In this document: one piece after another, positions 1-6,638 of the stretch
How the letters are laid out: every line of letters begins with the position of its first letter
How positions within the stretch are numbered: position 1 is the stretch's first letter
Origin: Actinomycetes bacterium
Lineage (GTDB): Bacteria > Actinomycetota > CALGFH01
NCBI GenBank assembly: GCA_030152105.1
Contig: JASLIH010000470.1
Coordinates: 1-7,548, forward strand
DNA length: 7,548 nucleotides
Reading direction: 5' to 3'
Program-made: the position numbers and the translations under genes
The notes under the pieces: generated by a model
Databases searched by the model: none
Seen by the model: the letters and a program-made list of their open reading frames with translations, nothing else
What the model was told of the DNA's origin: nothing

Positions 1-1
1 G

Positions 2-85
2 GCCGGCGGCCGCTTCCAGCTCGACACCCACCCCGGCACCGGGGTGACCCTCCGGGCCATGTTCCAGGTGGCGGTGCCTTCCTAG
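2..85 (+). CDS. C-terminal end of a probable sensor histidine kinase (partial, 5' end outside window)
   Basis: An open frame enters from the left edge and ends at a TAG at 83-85, giving 27 residues. They read GGRFQLDTHPGTGVTLRAMF and then a short hydrophobic tail. This matches the end of a GHKL/HATPase_c domain: a glycine pair, a beta strand, then a PGxGV/T turn (the G2 box that closes over ATP), then the last strand. In such kinases this domain binds ATP and phosphorylates a histidine, from which phosphate passes to a response regulator. The sensor and dimerisation domains lie outside the window, so the signal and subclass cannot be told. The gene lies 34 bp upstream of, and on the same strand as, the ABC importer genes. 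Identification rests on one short motif, so another GHKL ATPase is possible. Confidence 0.6.
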   Translation, partial: AGGRFQLDTHPGTGVTLRAMFQVAVPS

Positions 86-106
86 CCTGGTCCGCTTGCG
101 GGGTTG

Positions 107-112
107 TACGGT
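107..112 (+). promoter_or_regulatory. Possible -10 element for leaderless transcription of the ABC ATPase gene
   Basis: The hexamer TACGGT fits the actinobacterial TANNNT -10 pattern and ends 7 bases before the A of the ATG at 120. That would put the transcription start at or next to the start codon. No Shine-Dalgarno sequence is seen at normal distance before this ATG; the nearest purine-rich bases are GCGGGG at 98-103, too far away. A convincing -35 box is not seen around 83-89. The pattern is short and could be chance. The alternative is read-through from the kinase gene. Confidence 0.3.
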
Positions 113-119
113 TCACCTG

Positions 120-1187
120 ATGAGCGACCCGAGCAACGAGATCGCTGTCCGGCTCCGCGGGCTGACCAAGCGGTACGGGCAAGCCACGGCCGTTGACGGG
201 ATCGACCTGGACATCCGCGAGGGCGAGCTGCTGACCCTGCTCGGCCCCTCGGGGTCGGGCAAGACCACCACCCTGCGGATGATCGCCGGCTTCGAGCTGC
301 CCACCGACGGCACCATCCACCTGGGCGGGGTCGACGTCACCGGCAGGCCCCCGTTCGAGCGCGACGTCAACACCGTCTTCCAGGACTACGCCCTGTTCCC
401 GCACATGGACGTGGCCGACAACGTCGGCTACGGCCTGCGGGTCCGCAGGGTCCCGCGGGCCGAGCGCCGCGAGCGGGTCGCGGCCGCCCTGGCCCAGGTC
501 CGCCTCGAGCGGTTCGGCGACCGCCGGCCGTCGGAGCTGTCCGGTGGCCAGCGCCAGCGGGTCGCGCTGGCCCGCGCCCTGGTCAACCGGCCCCGGGTGC
601 TGCTGCTGGACGAGCCCCTCGGGGCGCTGGACCGCCAGCTGCGCCAGGAGATGCAGGTGGAGCTGAAGGCCATCCAGGCCGAGGTCGGGATCACCTTCGT
701 GGTCGTGACCCACGACCAGGAGGAGGCCCTGACCATGAGCGACCGCATCGCCGTCCTCCGCGACGGCCGCATCGAGCAGGTCGGCGCCCCGGCCGAGGTG
801 TACGAGCGGCCGGGGACCCCGTTCGTGGCCGGGTTCATCGGCACCTCCAACGTGCTCGCCGGCCCGGCCGCGGCCGAGCTGGTCGGCGAGCCGGGCACCT
901 TCACCGTGCGGCCGGAGAAGATCCACGTGCTGGAGCCCGGCGCCGAGACGCCGCCGGGCCACTGCCACGCCGACGGGACCGTCCGCGACGTCGCCTACGC
1001 CGGGCCGGTGACCCGCCTGACCGTCCGGCTGGACGTCGGCGGCGAGCTGGTCGTGCTCCAGCAGAACCTGTCCACCACCTCGGCCGAGGTGGCCGCTCTC
1101 GCCGGCAGCAAGGTCACGCTGGTCTGGCGTCCCGAGCACAACTTCCGTCTCTTCCCGGCCCCGGTGCCGGCTCCTACAGGAGGGTGA
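120..1187 (+). CDS. ABC transporter ATP-binding protein, spermidine/putrescine (PotA) type
   Basis: This 355-residue protein is the cytoplasmic ATPase that powers the importer encoded by the next three genes. All nucleotide-binding motifs are intact: Walker A GPSGSGKTT (42-50), Q-loop Gln88 in FQDYALFPH, signature LSGGQ (140-144), Walker B VLLLDE (160-165), D-loop GALD and switch His198 in VVVTHDQEEA. The run FVAGFIGTSN (235-244) is typical of the PotA/YdcT/FbpC branch. Residues from about 260 to 345 form a TOBE-type regulatory domain with the usual FTVRPEKI opening. Length fits the family. I chose the ATG at 120 because the sequence before MSDPSNE looks uncoded. An in-frame TTG at 96 would add eight residues but has no ribosome binding site. 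The stop lies 2 bp before the binding-protein ATG. Substrate cannot be read from the ATPase; thiamine, iron or other organic solutes use close relatives. Confidence 0.93.
   Translation: MSDPSNEIAVRLRGLTKRYGQATAVDGIDLDIREGELLTLLGPSGSGKTTTLRMIAGFELPTDGTIHLGGVDVTGRPPFERDVNTVFQDYALFPHMDVADNVGYGLRVRRVPRAERRERVAAALAQVRLERFGDRRPSELSGGQRQRVALARALVNRPRVLLLDEPLGALDRQLRQEMQVELKAIQAEVGITFVVVTHDQEEALTMSDRIAVLRDGRIEQVGAPAEVYERPGTPFVAGFIGTSNVLAGPAAAELVGEPGTFTVRPEKIHVLEPGAETPPGHCHADGTVRDVAYAGPVTRLTVRLDVGGELVVLQQNLSTTSAEVAALAGSKVTLVWRPEHNFRLFPAPVPAPTGG
1178..1183 (+). promoter_or_regulatory. Ribosome binding site that fixes the start of the binding-protein gene
   Basis: AGGAGG is a perfect Shine-Dalgarno core, placed 6 bases before the ATG at 1190. 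It overlaps the last codons of the ATPase gene. It decides against the in-frame GTG at 1184, which directly abuts this site. It is the strongest ribosome binding site in the operon, as expected for a binding protein needed in excess over the membrane parts. Confidence 0.85.
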
Positions 1188-1189
1188 CC

Positions 1190-2398
1190 ATGCGACCGAG
1201 AACCCGAGCCCGCCTGCTCCCGCTGGCGGTGGCCCTGGCCTTGGTGGTGGCGGCCGGGTGCGGCTCCGACGAGCCCAGCTCCTCCGGCACCGCCGCCCCC
1301 CAGGGCTTCACCCCGCCCGAGGTGCCGATGCTCCAGTCGCTGGGCGCCGGCGAGGGCAAGGTCAACCTGGTCGCCTGGGCCGGCTACGTCGAGGACGGCT
1401 CGACCGACAAGTCGGTCGACTGGGTGACGCCGTTCGAGAAGGAGACCGGCTGCCAGGTCAACTCCAAGGTGGCCGCCACCTCCGACGAGATGGTCCAGCT
1501 GATGAAGTCGGGCCAGTACGACGCCGTGTCGGCCTCGGGAGACGCCTCCTTGCGACTGATCGCTGGTGGCGATGTCGCCCCGGTCAACACCGACCTGGTG
1601 AAGAACTACGCCGACGTGTTCGACGGGCTCAAGCTGAAGCCGTGGAACTCGGTCAACGGCCAGGCCTACGGCATCCCCCACGGCCGCGGGGCCAACCTGC
1701 TCATGTGGCGCACCGACGTGGTCAAGCCGGCCCCCGACTCCTGGGGCGTGGTGTTCGACCCCAGCTCGCCCTACAAGGGCAAGGTCACCGCCTACGACTC
1801 GCCCATCTACATCGCCGACGCCGCCCTCTACCTCAAGTCGGCCAAGCCCGAGCTCGGCATCACCAACCCCTACGAGCTCGACGACAAGCAGTTCCAGGCC
1901 TCGGTCGACCTGCTCAAGCAGCAGGCCACCCTGGTCGGCGAGTACTGGGGCGACTACTCCAAGGCGGCGCAGGCGATCAAGAGCGGTTCCACCGTGCTCG
2001 GGACCAGCTGGCAGTACATCGTCAACCTGGCCGAGGCCGACAAGGCCCCGGTGGACTCGACCCTGCCCAAGGAGGGCAGCACCGGCTGGTCCGACACCTG
2101 GATGGTGTCCTCCAAGGCCGCCAACCCCAACTGCGCCTACATGTGGATGAACCACATCATCTCCCCCAAGGCCAACGCCCAGGTGGCCGAGTGGTTCGGC
2201 GAGGCCCCGGCCAACCGCAAGTCCTGCCAGGAGACCTCCGACAAGCAGTTCTGCACCACCTACCACGCCGAGGACGAGAGCTACTTCGACAAGGTCGCCT
2301 ACTGGACCACCCCGATCAAGCAGTGCGGCGACGACCGGGGCTCGGTCTGCAAGGACTACTCGGAGTGGACCACGGCGTGGACGGAGATCAAGGGCTAG
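1190..2398 (+). CDS. Lipoprotein substrate-binding protein of polyamine-type ABC importer (PotD/PotF/YdcS-like)
   Basis: This 402-residue extracytoplasmic receptor would hand solute to the permeases. The N-terminus is an Arg-rich n-region (MRPRTRARLL), a hydrophobic stretch (residues 9-22) and a lipobox AAGC with Cys24 as the lipidated residue, then a Ser/Gly/Pro linker to about 45. The mature fold begins at VNLVAWAGYVED (58-69), the usual first strand of PotD-like proteins. YGIPHGRGANLLMWRTD (160-176) and PKEGSTGWSDTWMV (293-306) match conserved pocket segments; Asp302 and nearby Trp residues are likely ligand contacts by family analogy. The segment after about 315 (NPNCAYMWMNHIISP) is also family-typical. 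Six cysteines remain after lipidation (88, 315, 346, 355, 379, 387), an unusual number, and could form disulfides. Length is somewhat above E. coli PotD. Polyamine is the best guess; other cationic or organic solutes are possible. Confidence 0.9.
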   Translation: MRPRTRARLLPLAVALALVVAAGCGSDEPSSSGTAAPQGFTPPEVPMLQSLGAGEGKVNLVAWAGYVEDGSTDKSVDWVTPFEKETGCQVNSKVAATSDEMVQLMKSGQYDAVSASGDASLRLIAGGDVAPVNTDLVKNYADVFDGLKLKPWNSVNGQAYGIPHGRGANLLMWRTDVVKPAPDSWGVVFDPSSPYKGKVTAYDSPIYIADAALYLKSAKPELGITNPYELDDKQFQASVDLLKQQATLVGEYWGDYSKAAQAIKSGSTVLGTSWQYIVNLAEADKAPVDSTLPKEGSTGWSDTWMVSSKAANPNCAYMWMNHIISPKANAQVAEWFGEAPANRKSCQETSDKQFCTTYHAEDESYFDKVAYWTTPIKQCGDDRGSVCKDYSEWTTAWTEIKG

Positions 2399-2402
2399 GC
2401 CG

Positions 2403-3281
2403 GTGAGCGCGCAGGGCGCGCTCCGGCCGCTGACGCGGGCGCTGTGGCGCCGTCCCCGGCTGAAGCTCGCCCTGCTGCTCTCGGCGCCGGTCGGCTGGCT
2501 GGTGGTCGCCTACCTGGGCTCGCTGGCGGTGCTGCTCGCCTCCGCGTTCTGGAGCACCGACAGCTTCACCGGGACGATCGTCCGCCAGCCGACCACCGAC
2601 AACTTCACCGCCCTGCTCCGGGGCGAGGTCTACCGGGCCATCACCCTGCGGACCGTGGGCCTGGCCGCCGCCGTCACCGTCGTCGACGTGGTGCTGGGGT
2701 TCCCGGTGGCGTTCTTCATGGCCAAGGTGGCCCGGCGGCGCTGGCGGCCGCTGCTGCTGGCCGCCGTGCTCACCCCGCTATGGGCCAGTTACCTGGTCAA
2801 GGCGTACGCCTGGCGCGTCATGGTCGGCAGCGGCGGGGTGCTGGACTGGGCCCTTGAGCCGCTGGGACTGCACGGCCCGGGGTTCGGGCTGACCGCGGTC
2901 TGGCTGGTGCTGTCCTACCTGTGGCTGCCGTACATGGTCCTGCCCATCTTCGCCGGGCTCGACCGGCTGCCCGACTCGCTGCTGGAGGCGTCGTCGGACC
3001 TGGGCGCCCACGCCCTGCGGACGTTCCGCTCGGTGGTCCTGCCCCTGGCCCTGCCGGCGGTGGTGGCGGGGTCGATCTTCACCTTCTCGCTGACCCTCGG
3101 CGACTTCGTGGCCGTCAACATCGTCGGCGGCAAGACCCAGATGATCGGCAACGTCATCTACGCCAACGTCGGCGCGGCCAACAACCTGCCCTTCGCGGCC
3201 GCCCTGGCCTGCGTGCCGGTGGTCATCATGGTCGTCTACCTGCTGGCCGCCCGCCGCGCCGGGGCGCTGGAGCGCCTCTGA
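2403..3281 (+). CDS. ABC transporter permease 1, PotB/YdcU type
   Basis: A 292-residue inner-membrane protein with about six transmembrane segments (roughly 22-48, 84-108, 116-137, 163-184, 214-238, 264-283). The cytoplasmic EAA loop that docks on the ATPase is clear: EASSDLGAHALRTFRSVVLP (195-214), with the conserved Gly at 201. AFWSTDSFTGTIV followed by an NF motif near 67 resembles the periplasmic segment of PotB/PotH proteins. Family knowledge says it pairs with permease 2 to form the translocation path. The start is a GTG 4 bp after the binding-protein stop, with AAGGG at 2390-2394 as a modest ribosome binding site 8 bases upstream. The stop codon overlaps the next start by one base. Confidence 0.9.
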   Translation: MSAQGALRPLTRALWRRPRLKLALLLSAPVGWLVVAYLGSLAVLLASAFWSTDSFTGTIVRQPTTDNFTALLRGEVYRAITLRTVGLAAAVTVVDVVLGFPVAFFMAKVARRRWRPLLLAAVLTPLWASYLVKAYAWRVMVGSGGVLDWALEPLGLHGPGFGLTAVWLVLSYLWLPYMVLPIFAGLDRLPDSLLEASSDLGAHALRTFRSVVLPLALPAVVAGSIFTFSLTLGDFVAVNIVGGKTQMIGNVIYANVGAANNLPFAAALACVPVVIMVVYLLAARRAGALERL

Positions 3282-4093
3282 TGCACCTGTCCCGGGCCGC
3301 CAGGACCACCCTCCGGGTGGTCACCGCCGTGGTCCTCGCCTTTGTCTACGTGCCACTGCTGGTGGTGGTGATCAACTCCTTCAACCCGGCCCGGGTGGCC
3401 GTCTGGCCCCCGGAGGGGTTCACCACCGAATGGTGGGGCAGGGCCTGGGACAATGCCGGAGCACGGGCCGCCCTGTTGACCTCGGTGAAGGCCGCCGTCG
3501 GCGCGACCCTGGCCGCCCTGGTGCTCGGCACCTTGCTGTCGTTCGCCGTCCAGCGCCACCGCTTCTTCGGCCGCGAGACCCTGTCACTGCTGGTGGTCCT
3601 CCCGATCGCCCTCCCCGGGATCGTCACCGGGATCGCCCTCCAGTCCGCCTTCCGGTTCCTCGGGGTCCCGCTGTCGCTGTGGACGATCGTGGTCGGCCAC
3701 GCCACCTTCTGCATCGTGGTGGTGTTCAACAACACCCTGGCCCGCCTGCGCCGGATGACCCGCTCACTGGAGGAGGCGTCCATGGACCTGGGCGCCGACG
3801 GCATCCAGACCTTCCGCCTGGTCACCTTCCCCACCCTGCGCTCGGCCCTGCTGGCCGGCGCCCTCCTCGCCTTCGCCCTCTCCTTCGACGAGATCATCGT
3901 CACCACCTTCACCGCCGGAGCCGGCGACCAGACCCTCCCCCTCTGGATCTTCACCAACCTCACCCGCCCCAACCAGGCCCCCATCGTCAACGTGGTCGCG
4001 GTCCTCCTGGTCCTGATCTCGGTCATCCCCATCTGGTTCGCCCAGCGCCTTTCGGAAGGCGCGGTTCGCGGCGCCGGCGCCGCCGCCCGCTAA
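3281..4093 (+). CDS. ABC transporter permease 2, PotC/YdcV type
   Basis: A 270-residue membrane protein and the second half of the importer channel. The N-terminus has the PotC-like first helix and extracellular start, VYVPLLVVVINSFN (22-35), followed by GFTTEWW (46-52), a hallmark of PotC/PotI/YdcV permeases. About six membrane segments are visible (about 12-32, 68-90, 101-123, 133-152, 187-208, 234-254). The EAA loop is EEASMDLGADGIQTFRLVTF (164-183). SFDEIIVTTF (201-210) is also family-typical. The ATG overlaps the previous stop as TGATG (3279-3283), so translation is probably coupled. The frame is open further upstream, but that part is a shadow of permease 1. The final residues (GAVRGAGAAAR) are a low-complexity tail. 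Confidence 0.9.
   Translation: MHLSRAARTTLRVVTAVVLAFVYVPLLVVVINSFNPARVAVWPPEGFTTEWWGRAWDNAGARAALLTSVKAAVGATLAALVLGTLLSFAVQRHRFFGRETLSLLVVLPIALPGIVTGIALQSAFRFLGVPLSLWTIVVGHATFCIVVVFNNTLARLRRMTRSLEEASMDLGADGIQTFRLVTFPTLRSALLAGALLAFALSFDEIIVTTFTAGAGDQTLPLWIFTNLTRPNQAPIVNVVAVLLVLISVIPIWFAQRLSEGAVRGAGAAAR
4045..4062 (+). repeat. Perfect 7-bp hairpin (TCGG loop) near the 3' end of the permease 2 gene
   Basis: GCGCCTT and AAGGCGC flank a four-base TCGG loop. The stem lies inside the coding sequence, about 30 bases before the stop codon. It could stabilise the 3' end of the importer mRNA or, with the second hairpin downstream, help end transcription. No T-run follows. A coding coincidence in GC-rich DNA is possible. 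Confidence 0.35.
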
Positions 4094-4103
4094 CGCCGGC
4101 GGC
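4079..4103. terminator. Possible bidirectional terminator hairpin between convergent operons
   Basis: GCCGCCG (4079-4085) and CGGCGGC (4097-4103) form a perfect 7-bp all-GC stem around an 11-base loop that contains the TAA of permease 2. It reaches into the 17-bp gap before the stop codon of the opposite-strand polyprenyl synthase gene. Position fits a shared terminator for two convergent transcripts. No U-tract follows on either strand, so this would be a hairpin-only type, which has been proposed for high-GC actinobacteria. Short GC stems arise easily by chance here. Confidence 0.4.
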
Positions 4104-4110
4104 TCGGTCC

Positions 4111-5100
4111 CTAGACCTGGCGGTCCAGGACCTGGTCGGCGACCGCCTGGAGGGCGGTGCGGACGGGGCCGGTGGGGACGCCGGTGAGGGCGGCTCGGGC
4201 GGCGTCGACCTCGGCCTGGGCGGTGTGGCGGGCCTCGGTGAGGGCGGGTGAGTGGCGGAGCAGGTCGAGGGCGTCGCTGATGGCGCCGTTGTCGGCGTCG
4301 CCGTCGAGGATGGCGGTGAGCCGGTCGGCGTCGGGACCGCCCTCGCGCAGCAGGTACAGGACGGGCAGGGTGCGGACCCCGGCCCGCAGGTCGCCGCCGG
4401 GGACCTTGCCGGCCACGCGGGCGTCGGCGGTGATGTCGAGCAGGTCGTCGCCGAGCTGGAAGGCCCGGCCGACCCGCTCGCCGAACTCGGTCAGCGCGCC
4501 CACGACCGCCGAGTCGGCCCCGGCCAGGTAGCCGCCGAGCCGGCAGGATGCCGCGATCAGGGCGCCGGTCTTGTCGGCGAGCACGGCCAGGTAGTGCTCG
4601 ACCGGGTCGTCGCCGGGACCGGGGCCGCGGACCTCGCGGATCTGGCCCTGGGTGAGGCGGGCGATCGCCCTGGCCAGGACCCGGGTCGCCTCGCTGCCGA
4701 GGCTGGCCGTGACCTCCGAGGCCCTGGCGAACAGGTAGTCGCCGGTGAGCACGGCCACCTTGTTGTCGAAGCGGGCGTTGGCCGAGCGCTCGCCCCGGCG
4801 CAGCTCGGCCTCGTCCATCACGTCGTCGTGGTAGAGGCTGGACAGGTGGGTGAGCTCCAGCGCCACGGCCGCCCCGACCAGGCGCGGCTCGTCCGGGTCG
4901 CCGGTGTGGCCGGAGATCAGGGCCAGGGTCGGGCGCAGGCGCTTGCCGCCCGCGGTGACCAGGTAGCCGGCCGCCTCCTGGACGAACGGGTCGGCGGTGG
5001 CCACCGCCTCGGCCAGCGCCTCCTCGACCCGGCCCAGCCCGGCCTTGACGTTCGCCTGGATCCCGGCGAGGTCGGTGGTCTCGGGCTTGGCCGCGCGCAC
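4111..5100 (-). CDS. Long-chain polyprenyl diphosphate synthase (trans-isoprenyl synthase)
   Basis: A 329-residue cytoplasmic enzyme that would extend allylic diphosphates with isopentenyl diphosphate. It has the full class I set: GGKRLRP (51-57), first Asp-rich motif DDVMD (92-96), the RRGERSAN segment (101-108), LTGDYLFARA (118-127), a KTG at 177-179, and second Asp-rich motif GDDLLD (217-222) preceded by FQ. The residues four and five places before the first motif are both Ser, not bulky aromatics. In this family that points to a long product (about C30 or more) such as the menaquinone side chain, rather than farnesyl diphosphate. The GTG at 5100, 2 bp after the nuoN stop, gives normal family length. 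Its ribosome binding site is weak (GAGAGGA, about 13 bases upstream), so coupling to nuoN is likely. The open frame upstream of 5100 is a shadow of nuoN. DLRAGVRTLPV (237-247) differs slightly from the common DLREGK form. Confidence 0.92.
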   Translation of the reverse strand: MRAAKPETTDLAGIQANVKAGLGRVEEALAEAVATADPFVQEAAGYLVTAGGKRLRPTLALISGHTGDPDEPRLVGAAVALELTHLSSLYHDDVMDEAELRRGERSANARFDNKVAVLTGDYLFARASEVTASLGSEATRVLARAIARLTQGQIREVRGPGPGDDPVEHYLAVLADKTGALIAASCRLGGYLAGADSAVVGALTEFGERVGRAFQLGDDLLDITADARVAGKVPGGDLRAGVRTLPVLYLLREGGPDADRLTAILDGDADNGAISDALDLLRHSPALTEARHTAQAEVDAARAALTGVPTGPVRTALQAVADQVLDRQV

Positions 5101-5102
5101 GC

Positions 5103-6623
5103 CTACCCCAGGATCCTCTCGGCCGACCTGGCCGCCGCGATCAGCGCCTCGGGGGCCAGGCCGATGGCCACCGTGAGCAGGCCGGCCAGGCCGAGGGCGA
5201 TCCCAAGGGCGGGGGCCCGGCCGGTGGCCGCCTCGGTCTCGGCGCCGTCCACCGGGTCCTGGAGGTAGGCCACGACCAGCACCCGCAGGTAGAAGAAGGC
5301 CGAGATGACCGAGCTGAGCACGGCCACCACCACCAGCCAGGTGAGCCCGGCCTGGATGCCGGCCAGGAACACGTAGTACTTGGCCCAGAACCCCGACAGC
5401 GGGGGGATGCCGGTGAGGGCGAGCATGAACACGGCCAGCAGCCCGGCCGCCCACGGGTGGCGCCTGGCCAGCCCGCGGTAGTCCTCCAGCGACGACCGCT
5501 CGCGGATGGCGTCGTCATCGGGCGGGCCGAGCCTCGACACGTACTGCACGACCATGAACGCCCCCATCACCATGAAGGCGTAGACCAGCAGGTAGAACAT
5601 GGACGCCGACACGCCGGCGGGCACGGTGGCGGCCGCCGCCAGCCCGACCAGCAGGTAGCCGGCGTGGCTGATCGAGGAGTAGGCGAGCATCCGCTTGAGG
5701 TCGCTCTGGACCACGGCCAGGGCCGCCCCGACCAGCATGGTCAGCACGGCCACGGCCGCGATCACCGGCCGCCACGACACCACCAGGCCGCCCAGCGCCC
5801 CGGCGAACACCCGCAGGAACACGGCGAACGCGGCCACCTTGGTCGCGGCGGCCATGAACGCGGCCACCGGGGTCGGGGTGCCCTGGTAGACGTCCGGGGT
5901 CCACATGTGGAACGGCACCGCCGACACCTTGAACAGGAACCCGACCGCCAGCAGGCCGACCCCGGCCAGCAGCAGGGTGCCGTCGCGGGTCGGGTCGCCG
6001 GTCGCCCTGGCGATCTCGAGCAGGTTGGTGCTGCCGGTGGCCCCGTAGCAGAGCGCGATGCCGTACAGCAGGAACGCCGAGGAGAACGCCCCCAGTAGGA
6101 AGTACTTCATGGCCGCCTCCTGGGCGGCCTGGCGCCGGGTCTGGCCGGCCAGCACGTACAGGCTGAGCGAGAGGATCTCCAGGGCGATGAACACCACCAG
6201 CAGGTCGGAGGCGGCGGCCAGGAGCACCATCCCGAGCAGGGCGAACAGCAGCAGCGGGAACACCTCGGGCGGGCTGTCGTCGGCCTCGTCCTCGCGGGTG
6301 TCGCCCTGGGCGATCATCAGGGTGGCCAGCACGCCGACGGCCAGCAGGATCGCCGTGGCGTAGCGGGTGATGCCGTCCAGCGACACCGCGCCCTCGAAGG
6401 CGACCCGCTCCAGGTCCCAGTTCCAGACGGTCAGCGCGGCCGCGGCGGCCAGGCCGGCCAGGGTCAGGCCGGCCAGCACACCCCGCCCGGTCCGCGGCCA
6501 GAAGGCCACCACCAGCAGCAGGACCACCCCGGCGACGGCAAGGGCCAGCTCCGGGGCGATGGCGCGCCAGTCGACCTCTGGCAGGGGCAGAGGCTGGGTG
6601 TTGACTTGGGCCAGCGGGTGCAC
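5103..6623 (-). CDS. nuoN: NADH-quinone oxidoreductase subunit N (complex I membrane subunit)
   Basis: A 506-residue polytopic membrane protein and one of the three antiporter-like, proton-translocating subunits of NDH-1. It is hydrophobic almost throughout, consistent with about 14 helices. Key charged residues in the membrane are present by position: Glu149 in FIALEILSLSLYVLAG, Lys173 in AAMKYFLLGAFSSAFLLYG, Lys232 in FLFKVSAVPFHMWTPDVYQG, Lys262 in AATKVAAF and Lys415 in LSGFWAKYYVF. They correspond to the family's proton-channel Lys/Glu set. FHMWTPDVYQGTPTPV (238-253) and SDLKRMLAYSSISHAGY (307-323) are typical NuoN signatures. The start is GTG with a strong GGAGG 6 bases upstream; it lies 15 bp after nuoM. 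An acidic loop (residues 108-120, DTREDEADDSPPE) sits between helices. Length is within the actinobacterial range. Confidence 0.96.
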   Translation of the reverse strand: MHPLAQVNTQPLPLPEVDWRAIAPELALAVAGVVLLLVVAFWPRTGRGVLAGLTLAGLAAAAALTVWNWDLERVAFEGAVSLDGITRYATAILLAVGVLATLMIAQGDTREDEADDSPPEVFPLLLFALLGMVLLAAASDLLVVFIALEILSLSLYVLAGQTRRQAAQEAAMKYFLLGAFSSAFLLYGIALCYGATGSTNLLEIARATGDPTRDGTLLLAGVGLLAVGFLFKVSAVPFHMWTPDVYQGTPTPVAAFMAAATKVAAFAVFLRVFAGALGGLVVSWRPVIAAVAVLTMLVGAALAVVQSDLKRMLAYSSISHAGYLLVGLAAAATVPAGVSASMFYLLVYAFMVMGAFMVVQYVSRLGPPDDDAIRERSSLEDYRGLARRHPWAAGLLAVFMLALTGIPPLSGFWAKYYVFLAGIQAGLTWLVVVAVLSSVISAFFYLRVLVVAYLQDPVDGAETEAATGRAPALGIALGLAGLLTVAIGLAPEALIAAARSAERILG

Positions 6624-6629
6624 GTGGCT

Positions 6630-6634
6630 CCTCC
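6630..6634 (-). promoter_or_regulatory. Ribosome binding site of nuoN
   Basis: Read on the minus strand this is GGAGG, part of GGAGGAG down to 6628, and it sits 6 bases before the GTG at 6623-6621. It lies in the 15-bp nuoM-nuoN gap and supports the GTG start, since no ATG is available nearby. Confidence 0.8.
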
Positions 6635-6638
6635 GGGG

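Noticed and set aside
995..2266. A 423-codon open frame on the minus strand opposite the binding-protein gene
   Set aside because: Its product is a Gly/Val/His/Leu-rich string with no fold or motif. It lies opposite a well-supported gene and is a by-product of high GC, which makes stop codons rare.
1258..2406. A second long + strand frame overlapping the binding-protein gene
   Set aside because: Its Arg/Gly/His-rich product has no motif. The lipobox and PotD-like segments are in the other frame.
2921..3280. N-terminal extension of permease 2
   Set aside because: It is an Arg/Pro/Gly-rich shadow of permease 1. The ATG at 3281, overlapping the previous stop, begins a typical PotC-like first helix.
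5101..5454. N-terminal extension of the polyprenyl synthase giving 447 residues
   Set aside because: The extra 118 residues are low-complexity and overlap nuoN in another frame. The GTG at 5100 gives the normal family length.
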